A DNA stretch of 6,713 bases, from NCBI GenBank assembly GCA_043817485.1, contig JBDRGX010000035.1, positions 1 to 6,713 on the forward strand, given 5' to 3'. Source of the stretch: JBDRGX01 sp043817485 [NCBI: bacterium] (GTDB lineage Bacteria > JBDRGX01). The number at the start of each line of letters is the position of its first letter. Positions within the stretch are counted from its first letter, which is position 1. Positions 1 to 6,224 of this stretch are shown here, piece by piece. The translations under genes were made by a program, and so were the position numbers. The notes beneath the pieces were generated by a model. It made no database searches. It was not told the origin of the DNA and was given only the letters and a program-made list of their open reading frames with translations.

Positions 1-1
1 A

Positions 2-1936
2 AATAAATTATTCATATATTCTGTTCCTTCTAATTTAGAAAAACAAATTGTTTTTTACAAAAGAGTATTAGTGCCTTTTGGTCATAGACAATTAAAAGGT
101 TTTATTATAGAAGAAGCTTTTTTTGCAGAAATAGAAAATCTTAAAAAAATAAAAGATATTATTAAAGTATTAGATACAGAACCAGTAATTCAAAAAGACC
201 TTTTAGAATTATCCCAATGGATGGCTGATTATTATATTTGTTCTTATGGAGAAGTTCTAAATTCAATAGTTCCAGATTTAAACATTAAAAAAAAAGTTAA
301 TAACCACCCACAAAGTATTTCAATTTTTAAACCTCCTATTATCCTTACTGAAGAACAAAAAACAGTATTAAATTCTATTTATTCATCTATTGAAAAAAAT
401 AATTTTGCTTCTTTTCTTCTTCATGGAGTTACAGGATCTGGAAAAACAGAAATTTATGTTCAAGCAATTAAATATTTAATAGAAAATAAAAAAAAACAAG
501 CTATTGTTTTATTACCAGAAATTTCTTTAACTCCTCAAATAATTCAATATTTTAAAGATTATTTTGGAGAAAAAATATCAGTCTGGCATAGTCATTTATC
601 ATCTGGAGAAAAAGCAGATGAATGGAAAAAAATAAAAAATGGAGAAGTAGATATTGTTATTGGAGCAAGATCTGCTATTTTTGCTCCATTTTAAAAATTA
701 GGAATAATTGTTGTTGATGAAGAACAAGAAAATTCTTATAAGCAAGATAAAAAACCACGATATAATGCAAGAGATCTTGCTTTAATGAGAGCTAAAATAA
801 CAAATTCCATTGTTATTTTGGGCTCTGCAACACCAAGCATTGAATCATATTATAACGCCATGCAAAAAAAATATAAGTTATTAGAATTAAAAAATAGAAT
901 ATTTAATCAATCACCTCCTTCAATAAAAATTATTGATATGAGAAAAGAAAAAGGAGAAATTTTTTCTAAAGAATTAATACAAGTTATTAAAACAAAATTA
1001 GAATTAAAAGAACAAATAATTCTTTTACTTAATAGAAAAGGCTATTCAACATTTTTTCTTTGCAAAGATTGTGGAAATGTTTTACTTTGTAAAAATTGTA
1101 ATATATCCTTAGTCTACTATCAAAAAAATAAAGTATGTAAATGTCATTATTGTAATTATACAAAATCAGTTCCTGAAAAATGTCCTAAATGTGAAAGTAA
1201 AAATGTAAATTATTTTGGAATGGGAACAGAAAAAATAGAATCTTTGGCAAAAAAATTATTTCCTGAATCAAAAATTGCAAGATTAGACAAAGATATCATT
1301 TCTAAAAAAGGAAATTTAGAAAAAATATTAAATTTATTTCATGAAAATAAAATTGATATTTTAATTGGTACTCAAATTGTTGCTAAGGGCTTAAATTTTC
1401 CAAATGTAACTTTAGTTGGAATTATTTCTGCAGATACATCTCTTAACCTTCCAGATTTTAGATCTGAAGAAAAAACATTTCAATTACTTACACAAGTAAC
1501 AGGAAGAACAGGAAGAGGAGAAAAACTTGGAGAAACTTTTATTCAAACTTTTAATCCAGAAATAGAAAGTATTGTTTTAACTGGAGATTATTATTCTTTT
1601 TATCAAAAAGAAATTTTTAGAAGAAAACAACTTTTATATCCTCCTTTTAGAAAAATTATTAAAATAGATATTCAAGGAATTGATGAAAATAAAATTCAAG
1701 AAATAGCAATAAAAATAGGAAAAATTATTATGGCTAATATTAAAGAAAAAACTAATATAAATATTTTAGGGCCAGCTCCTTCTCCTATTTTTAAAATAAA
1801 AAAAAGATTTCGTTATCAAATAATACTTTTAGGAGAAAATAGTCAAAAACTTCATGAAATAGTAATGAAATCTTTGCCTTATTTTCCTACATCTTACAAA
1901 ATTGATATTGATGTAGATCCAGTAATGATGCTTTAA
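2..1936 (+). pseudogene. priA: Primosomal protein N' (PriA replication-restart helicase), 5'-partial, interrupted by an in-frame TAA
   Basis: PriA is a 3'-to-5' superfamily 2 DNA helicase that recognises stalled forks and starts primosome assembly. The frame is already open at position 2, so the start codon lies left of the window; the first ATG/GTG-type codon in view (GTG at 71) falls inside the conserved R-V-L-V-P-F-G stretch and is not the start. Visible parts, in order: N-terminal DNA-binding domain (2-280), Walker A GVTGSGKT (from 425), LLPEISLTPQ, GARSAIFAPF, motif II DEEQ (716-727), SYKQ, LGSATPS, eight zinc-binding cysteines in four CxxC-type pairs (1061-1192), GTQIVAKG (from 1367), QVTGRTGRG (1493-1519) and a C-terminal DVDPVMML. 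The TAA at 692-694 sits where relatives have a residue such as Lys or Asn before the L-G-(I/V)-I-V-(V/I)-D-E-E motif; the same frame continues without further damage to 1936. Motif II lies between this stop and the next in-frame ATG (785), so two separate peptides would not rebuild the helicase. The family assignment is certain. Whether the gene is truly inactive depends on whether the stop is real. Confidence 0.93.
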
Positions 1937-2008
1937 TTTTTTTTGTAAAATTTTATTGCTAAAAAATTAAAAACATGATTTTATTTCACTTTATTAAAAA
2001 AAAAATAT

Positions 2009-2081
2009 GCGGCTGTAGCTCAATGGATAGAGTTGTGGACTTCGAATCCAAAGGTTGGAGGTTCGAATCCTCTCAGCCGCA
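2009..2081 (+). tRNA. tRNA-Arg (anticodon UCG)
   Basis: A complete 73-nt cloverleaf can be folded by hand. The acceptor stem GCGGCTG (2009-2015) pairs perfectly with CAGCCGC (2074-2080). The D stem GCTC/GAGT closes a loop containing GGA. The anticodon loop is C-T-TCG-A-A (2040-2046), giving anticodon UCG at 2042-2044, which reads CGN arginine codons. The T stem GGAGG/CCTCT closes TTCGAAT, and the discriminator base is A2081. A at position 20 and C at position 35 match known arginine identity elements. The anticodon stem has four good pairs, with a G.A mismatch at the 27-43 position. The genome gives only CC-T after the discriminator, so the 3' CCA is not fully encoded and must be completed by CCA-adding enzyme. 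It lies alone between priA and mreB on the same strand. Confidence 0.95.
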
Positions 2082-2124
2082 CCTTTTATAACAAGTCTTT
2101 ATTTTGAAAATTTTTCAAAAAATA

Positions 2125-2153
2125 TTGACAAAATGTTTTTTAAACAGTATTTT
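2125..2153 (+). promoter_or_regulatory. Sigma-70-type promoter for mreBCD
   Basis: A perfect -35 hexamer TTGACA (2125-2130) is followed after 17 bases by TATTTT (2148-2153), which matches the -10 consensus at 4 of 6 positions. Transcription would start near 2160, about 45 bases before the mreB start codon. A perfect TTGACA at ideal spacing, directly upstream of an operon and just after a tRNA, is good evidence even in AT-rich DNA. A 19-bp palindrome lies immediately upstream of the -35 box. Confidence 0.65.
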
Positions 2154-2194
2154 TAACAAAATATTTTTTTATTTTTAAATAATTATAAAAAAAG

Positions 2195-2200
2195 AAAGGA
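2195..2200 (+). promoter_or_regulatory. Ribosome binding site of mreB
   Basis: AAAGGA ends six bases before the ATG at 2207, a good Shine-Dalgarno sequence at normal spacing. It supports this start, which also gives the expected hydrophobic N-terminus ahead of the first nucleotide-binding motif. Confidence 0.75.
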
Positions 2201-2206
2201 TTTATT

Positions 2207-3247
2207 ATGTTTTTTAATTATCTTCTATCTTTATTTTCTAATGATATAGCTATTGATTTAGGAACAGCCAATACATTAGTTTATGTAAAAGGAAAAGGAA
2301 TTGTATTAAAAGAACCATCTATTGTTTCTATACAAAAAGGAACACGAAATTTATTAGCTGTTGGAAATGATGCAAAAGAAATGGTTGGCAGAACACCAGG
2401 AAATATAATAGCTGTAAGACCTTTAAAAGATGGTGTTATTTCAGATTTTGCTATTACAGAAGAAATGCTAAGATATTTTATTTTGAAAGTTCATAAAAGA
2501 AAAGCTTTTGTAAGTCCTCGTGTTATTATAAGTGTACCATCTGGAATTACTGAAGTAGAAAAAAGAGCAGTACATGATTCTGCAGAAAGAGCTGGAGCAA
2601 GCGATATTTATTTAATTGAAGAACCAATGGCAGCTGCTATAGGAGCTGGATTACCAATAAAAGAACCAACAGGAAGTATGATTGTAGATATAGGAGGAGG
2701 AACTACAGAAGTAGCAGTAATTTCTTTAAGCGGAATAGTTGTTAGTAAGTCCATTAGAATAGCAGGTGATGAAATAGATGAAGCAATTATTGAATATTTG
2801 AAAAAAACATATAATTTACTTATTGGAGAAAGAACTGCTGAAAATATAAAAATAACCATCGGCTCAGCTTATCCATTAAAAGAAAAAGAAACAATGGAAG
2901 TTAAAGGAAGAAATCTTTCATCTGGACTTCCTCGAATTCTTCAAATTTCAGATGAAGAAATAAGAGAAGCTATAACAGAACCTGTATCTCATATAGTAAT
3001 GGCTGTTAAGGAAACTTTAGAAATAACACCCCCAGAACTTTCTTCAGATATATTAGAAAAAGGAATATGTATTACAGGAGGTGGTTCTCTACTTAGAGGA
3101 TTAGATGAATTATTACATCAAGAAACTGAATTACCAGTTTTTATCGCAGAAAATCCTTTATTAACCGTTGTTTTAGGAACAGGTCAATGTTTAGATAATT
3201 TAGATTTATTAAAAAGAATTTCAGTTCAACCTAAACCATATGGATAA
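2207..3247 (+). CDS. mreB: Rod shape-determining protein MreB (actin-like)
   Basis: MreB is the bacterial actin homologue. It polymerises with ATP on the inner face of the cytoplasmic membrane and guides the elongation machinery that inserts lateral peptidoglycan. At 346 aa it has the normal family length. The first 11 residues ([11 protein letters not shown]) are strongly hydrophobic and probably form the membrane-binding amphipathic helix. The phosphate-1 motif DLGTANT is at residues 17-23, EEPMAAAIG at 138-146, the phosphate-2 motif DIGGGTTE at 161-168, and the adenosine-binding [10 protein letters not shown] at 289-298. No expected motif is missing. It is the first gene of mreBCD, behind its own promoter and Shine-Dalgarno sequence, and 93 bases separate it from mreC. 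Sequence conservation is high throughout, so the gene appears to be under purifying selection, unlike neighbouring priA. MreB and the paralogue Mbl cannot be told apart here; the mreC and mreD neighbours favour MreB. Confidence 0.98.
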   Translation: MFFNYLLSLFSNDIAIDLGTANTLVYVKGKGIVLKEPSIVSIQKGTRNLLAVGNDAKEMVGRTPGNIIAVRPLKDGVISDFAITEEMLRYFILKVHKRKAFVSPRVIISVPSGITEVEKRAVHDSAERAGASDIYLIEEPMAAAIGAGLPIKEPTGSMIVDIGGGTTEVAVISLSGIVVSKSIRIAGDEIDEAIIEYLKKTYNLLIGERTAENIKITIGSAYPLKEKETMEVKGRNLSSGLPRILQISDEEIREAITEPVSHIVMAVKETLEITPPELSSDILEKGICITGGGSLLRGLDELLHQETELPVFIAENPLLTVVLGTGQCLDNLDLLKRISVQPKPYG

Positions 3248-3340
3248 TAAAAATTGTAAATACTATAAAAAACTAAAAATAAAAAATTTAGCAATTACAA
3301 AAAATTTAACAAAAAATTATTATAAAGTATTTTAAAATAA

Positions 3341-4156
3341 ATGTTTAATGAAAAAAAAAGAATAATTATTGCTATTGTACTAATTTTAATTTCTTTTTTT
3401 TTCATTTTAATAAACATATCTGAAACTCATCAAAAAAAAAATACTTCCTTTAGATTTTTTCAACCTTTTTATTGTTTTTATAATTTCTTTTTAAATTTAG
3501 AAATTTCTTGTCAAGAAATAAAAAATGGAATTTTTGAAACAAAAAAAATTTCAAAAGAAAATGATTTTTTAAAAAAAGAGATTTTTCTTTTGAAAAGAAA
3601 AACTGATAAATTGAAAGAATTAGAAATTGAAAATGCTCGCCTTAATTCTCTTTTTTCTTTTAAAAAAATTCCATCTTATCAATATACTTTTAGTAAAGTT
3701 ATTGGAAGAAATCCATCTTTTTTATCCAATATACTTCTTATTGATAAAGGGATAGAATCTAATATTAAAAAAAATATGATTGCAATTACAGATAATAATA
3801 TAGTAGGAAAAATTATAGAAGTATTTTATGGATTTTCAAAACTTCAGCTTATTGTAGACAGTAATTGTAATATTGGTGCAATGTTGCAAAATAGTAATGT
3901 TTGCGGAATTGTTCAAGGGAAAGAAACATTTAGTCAAAATTTATGTATATTAAAATATATTCCTCATCATATAGAAATTCAAAAAAATGAATTAGTAATA
4001 ACTTCTGGATTAGGAAAAGTTTTTCCTAAAGGTCTTTTAATAGGAAAAGTAATAAATGTAAAAAAACAATCTGGATTATTTCAAGATATTACAATAGAAT
4101 CTTTTGTAGATTATAATAAATTAAAGGAAGTAATAATTATAAAAAATGAAAAATAA
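3341..4156 (+). CDS. mreC: Rod shape-determining protein MreC
   Basis: MreC is a bitopic inner-membrane protein whose periplasmic part binds and activates the elongation penicillin-binding protein and links it to MreB and MreD. The 271-aa product has a short basic N-terminus (KKR at 5-7), a single transmembrane helix (about residues 8-27), a Lys/Glu-rich predicted coiled coil (about 55-104), then the beta-rich MreC core. Core hallmarks are KVIGRNPSF (119-127), LIDKGIESNI (133-142), VITSGLG (219-225) and FPKGLLIGKV (228-237). The length is typical. No clear Shine-Dalgarno sequence precedes the ATG, which sits in a nearly pure A/T stretch; the start is chosen because it places the membrane helix correctly and no better in-frame start is nearby. 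The gene overlaps mreD by 11 bases. Confidence 0.95.
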   Translation: MFNEKKRIIIAIVLILISFFFILINISETHQKKNTSFRFFQPFYCFYNFFLNLEISCQEIKNGIFETKKISKENDFLKKEIFLLKRKTDKLKELEIENARLNSLFSFKKIPSYQYTFSKVIGRNPSFLSNILLIDKGIESNIKKNMIAITDNNIVGKIIEVFYGFSKLQLIVDSNCNIGAMLQNSNVCGIVQGKETFSQNLCILKYIPHHIEIQKNELVITSGLGKVFPKGLLIGKVINVKKQSGLFQDITIESFVDYNKLKEVIIIKNEK

Positions 4157-4646
4157 TTGGTTTTTTATTATTCTTTTTATGTTTTTATCTATTTTCTTAC
4201 AATTTAGTCTTTGTTATAAAATAAAATTATTTTTAGGAATTTATCCTGATATTCCCCTTCTTTATATTATTTTATTGGGATTTTATCTTACGCCTTCTAT
4301 TTTTAACATAATAATTGCTTTTTTAAGTGGTCTTTTAATAGATTCTTTATCAATAGCATTAATAGGACCATCTGCTATATCTTTTATTTTTATTATTATT
4401 TTAAATCAAAATTTATCTAAATTTATTTTAAAAAAAACTTATTTTTTTCAAATTGGGCTTTTATTCATTTGTACTTTTATTGGAAAAAATATAGTTTTTT
4501 GGTTATCATTATTAGCAAACAATGTTCCTATCTTTCAAGCATATATTAATGATATTTTACCTACAAGTTTAATTAATTCTTTTTTAGGATTAATTCTTAT
4601 TCCTTTATTTACGTTTTTATTTCAAATAAAAGAAAAATCTTTTTAA
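4146..4646 (+). CDS. mreD: Rod shape-determining protein MreD
   Basis: MreD is the small polytopic inner-membrane partner of MreC in the elongation complex. The 166-aa product is very hydrophobic, with about five or six membrane segments (roughly residues 5-23, 31-48, 51-70, 72-90, 100-122 and 139-160). The stretch G-L-L-I-D-S-L-S-I-A-L-I-G-P-S (62-76) matches the typical MreD G-x-x-x-D-x(n)-G-x-S pattern between membrane segments. MreD sequences diverge widely, so the position after mreC, the length and the topology carry much of the assignment. The start lies inside the last codons of mreC (11-base overlap). The only purine-rich Shine-Dalgarno-like sequence (AAAGGAAG, 4123-4130) is 15 bases from the ATG, so translation is probably coupled to mreC. 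The gene ends directly at the terminator hairpin; no penicillin-binding protein or rodA gene follows on this strand. Confidence 0.92.
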   Translation: MKNNWFFIILFMFLSIFLQFSLCYKIKLFLGIYPDIPLLYIILLGFYLTPSIFNIIIAFLSGLLIDSLSIALIGPSAISFIFIIILNQNLSKFILKKTYFFQIGLLFICTFIGKNIVFWLSLLANNVPIFQAYINDILPTSLINSFLGLILIPLFTFLFQIKEKSF

Positions 4647-4683
4647 AAAAAATACCCTACAATAAATTGCAGAGTATTTTTTT
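4646..4683. terminator. Bidirectional intrinsic terminator between mreD and rfbB
   Basis: An A-run (4645-4652) and a T-run (4677-4683) flank a hairpin. Bases 4651-4655 (AATAC) pair with 4674-4678 (GTATT), 4657-4658 (CT) with 4671-4672 (AG), and 4660-4662 (CAA) with 4667-4669 (TTG). There are two symmetrical A/C mismatches, and the loop is the four bases 4663-4666. On the plus strand the hairpin is followed by T residues just after the mreD stop; on the minus strand the A-run becomes a T-run about 35 bases beyond the rfbB stop. This is the expected design for ending two converging operons. The stem is imperfect, so efficiency is uncertain. Confidence 0.7.
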
Positions 4684-4716
4684 AAGCAAAATAATAAACT
4701 TGTTTATAATGTTTTT

Positions 4717-5682
4717 TTATTTAATTTTTTCCCACCATTTTTTATTCTCAACATACCATTTAACAGTATTTTTTATTGCTATATCAAAATTATGTACCGG
4801 ACTCCAGCCCAATTTTTTAATTTTTTCACAATTAACAGAATATCTTCTATCATGTCCTAAACGATCTGCAACATATTGAATAGAATCATTTCCTTTTTTT
4901 AATAATTTAAGAATTAAAAATGTTATTTCTATATTCTGTTTTTCATCATTAGCACCAATATTATAAATTTGGCCAATTTCTCCTTTATGCATAACTAAAT
5001 CAATGGCTTGGCAATTATCAATAACATAAAGCCAATCTCTTATATTTTTTCCATCACCATATAAAGGTATTTTTTTATTTTGTAATAAATTTGTAATAAA
5101 TAAAGGAATAAGTTTTTCTGGATATTGATACGGACCAAAATTATTAGAACTTCGAGTAATAATTACAGGCAATTTGAAAGTATGAAAAAAAGCAAGCACT
5201 TGCATATCAGCACCTGCTTTACTTGCAGAATAAGGACTTCTTGGACTTAAATTATCTGTTTCTTTAAAAGATCCTTTTTCAATACTTCCATAAACTTCAT
5301 CTGTACTTATTTGAATATATCGGGATATTTTGTATTTTTTTACTGCTTCTAAAAGAATATAAGTTCCTAAAATATCTGTTAAAATAAATTCTTTGCCACT
5401 TTTTATTGATCTATCTACATGAGTTTCAGCAGCAAAATTTACAATTATATCAATTCCATCTTTACAAATTTTATTAACTACTCTTGAATTACAAATATCT
5501 CCTTTAATAAAAGTAAAGTTTTTATTTTTTTGACAATCTAAAAGATTATCTAAATTCCCAGCATAAGTTAGTTTATCTAAAACAATAATTTTATATTGAG
5601 GATATTTTTTTAAAATATGACGAGTAAAATTACTACCAATAAATCCCGCACCACCAGTAATAAGTAAAGTTTTTTTATCCAT
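4717..5682 (-). CDS. rfbB: dTDP-glucose 4,6-dehydratase
   Basis: This enzyme (RfbB/RmlB) uses tightly bound NAD to convert dTDP-glucose to dTDP-4-keto-6-deoxyglucose, the entry point to dTDP-rhamnose and many other deoxysugars of surface polysaccharides. It is an extended short-chain dehydrogenase. From the chosen start it has 321 aa, near the usual family length. Motifs: NAD-binding TGGAGFIGSN (9-18), NFAAETHVDRS (82-92), STDEVYG (126-132) with the dehydratase Asp-Glu pair at 128-129, YSASK (Tyr151, Lys155), NNFGPYQ (180-186), GDGKNIRDWLYV (209-220) and GHDRRY (276-281). The start ATG at 5680-5682 is preferred over one 30 bases upstream because it gives the standard Met-x-x-x-(T/L)-L-(L/I)-I-T-G-G N-terminus and follows GGGAG at 7-base spacing. 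It overlaps the upstream cupin gene by 8 bases. All catalytic residues I can identify are present. Confidence 0.95.
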   Translation of the reverse strand: MDKKTLLITGGAGFIGSNFTRHILKKYPQYKIIVLDKLTYAGNLDNLLDCQKNKNFTFIKGDICNSRVVNKICKDGIDIIVNFAAETHVDRSIKSGKEFILTDILGTYILLEAVKKYKISRYIQISTDEVYGSIEKGSFKETDNLSPRSPYSASKAGADMQVLAFFHTFKLPVIITRSSNNFGPYQYPEKLIPLFITNLLQNKKIPLYGDGKNIRDWLYVIDNCQAIDLVMHKGEIGQIYNIGANDEKQNIEITFLILKLLKKGNDSIQYVADRLGHDRRYSVNCEKIKKLGWSPVHNFDIAIKNTVKWYVENKKWWEKIK

Positions 5683-6130
5683 CTTTTTTCTCCCATTTAT
5701 AAGGAATATCATTTTTATGAGGATCTACTCTAAATTCATCAGGATTTTGATAATTATATGGTTCTGTGGGACAATTTATAAGATACACGGGTTCTGTTCC
5801 AATACCTTTCATTCCGTGATAAACATAAGTAGGAATTACAAGAAGAATTGGATTATCTTGTCCCATGAAAAATTCTTGCACTTCTTGATAAGTAGGAGAA
5901 TTTTCTCTTGCATCATATAAAACAATTTTAGCCATTCCTTTAACAACAACAAAATGATCAATTTGTTGTTTATGATAATGCCAACCCTTTACAACTTCAG
6001 GATAAACTACTGATAAATATAACTGACCAAATTTTTTAAAAAACTCATCATCGCATCTGAACATTTCCATCAATTTTCCTCTTTCATCGGGAATAACTTT
6101 CAAATGTTTTACTTTTACTCCTTCAATCAT
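5675..6130 (-). CDS. Cupin sugar epimerase/isomerase, dTDP-4-dehydrorhamnose 3,5-epimerase (RmlC)-like
   Basis: The 151-aa protein is a single cupin domain of the RmlC/FdtA superfamily, which epimerises or isomerises dTDP-4-keto-6-deoxy sugars. It starts with a typical V-x-x-x-x-x-V-I-P-D-E-R-G-K-L-x-E-x-F region (residues 5-24). The core reads KGWHYHK (48-54), QIDHFVVVKG (56-65) and VIPTYVYHG (98-106), ending in a short PTEPYNYQNPDE tail (121-132). It is shorter than canonical RmlC (about 180 aa). His51 and His105 fit expected active-site positions, but the Q-x-K lysine of RmlC appears to be replaced (Q-I-D at 56-58), and the H-x-H-K signature resembles the 3,4-ketoisomerases FdtA/QdtA. Directly upstream of rfbB and overlapping it by 8 bases, it very likely works on the RfbB product, but the exact reaction is uncertain, so I give no gene symbol. 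It starts with ATG behind a strong GGAGG. Confidence 0.85.
   Translation of the reverse strand: MIEGVKVKHLKVIPDERGKLMEMFRCDDEFFKKFGQLYLSVVYPEVVKGWHYHKQQIDHFVVVKGMAKIVLYDARENSPTYQEVQEFFMGQDNPILLVIPTYVYHGMKGIGTEPVYLINCPTEPYNYQNPDEFRVDPHKNDIPYKWEKKDG
5690..5694 (-). promoter_or_regulatory. Ribosome binding site of rfbB, inside the cupin gene
   Basis: GGGAG on the minus strand ends 7 bases before the ATG at 5682. It is embedded in the last codons of the cupin gene (Trp-Glu), so rfbB translation is probably coupled to that of the cupin. It decides the rfbB start in favour of 5682 rather than 5712. Confidence 0.7.
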
Positions 6131-6137
6131 AAATATA

Positions 6138-6142
6138 CCTCC
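6138..6142 (-). promoter_or_regulatory. Ribosome binding site of the cupin gene
   Basis: GGAGG on the minus strand lies 7 bases before the ATG at 6130. It is one of the strongest Shine-Dalgarno sequences in the window and fixes the start of the cupin gene. The roughly 80 bases between it and the RraA-like stop are almost pure A/T, and I see no convincing promoter or terminator there. Confidence 0.75.
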
Positions 6143-6224
6143 AATTAAAATTAAGTTTTAAATAAAAAATTTTGTGATTTTTAAAATTATCGCAAATTAT
6201 TATTTTTAGTAGAATTAATTTTTT

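Noticed and set aside
71-694. Treating the left priA fragment as an independent gene starting at GTG 71
   Set aside because: The frame is open upstream to position 2 with PriA-like residues, and GTG 71 lies within the conserved V-L-V-P-F-G stretch, so it is an internal codon.
692-694. Reassignment of TAA to a sense codon
   Set aside because: Every other gene ending in the window uses TAA as its stop at the expected family length, and no other internal TAA occurs in conserved frames.
785-1936. Treating the right priA fragment as a separate gene with a start at ATG 785
   Set aside because: The frame is continuous with the left fragment, and conserved PriA residues (including motif II) are encoded between the stop and this ATG. 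No Shine-Dalgarno sequence precedes it.
1937-2008. Possible tRNA promoter (TTGCTA at 1956-1961 with a weak TTTATT downstream)
   Set aside because: Weak hexamers of this kind are abundant in such AT-rich sequence; nothing separates it from background.
2128-2171. Imperfect direct repeat (2128-2143 and 2156-2171, 14 of 16 bases) around the mreB promoter
   Set aside because: Both copies are made mostly of A- and T-runs, so the match is not surprising at this base composition.
2608-2859. Open frame on the minus strand inside mreB
   Set aside because: It is fully covered by the strongly conserved mreB and resembles no known family; a shadow frame.
4667-4879. Short plus-strand open frame over the terminator and the rfbB 3' end
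   Set aside because: It begins inside the terminator hairpin and lies antisense to conserved rfbB codons; no ribosome binding site.
5717-5920. Short plus-strand open frame inside the cupin gene
   Set aside because: It is antisense to a clear conserved cupin domain and has no recognisable features.
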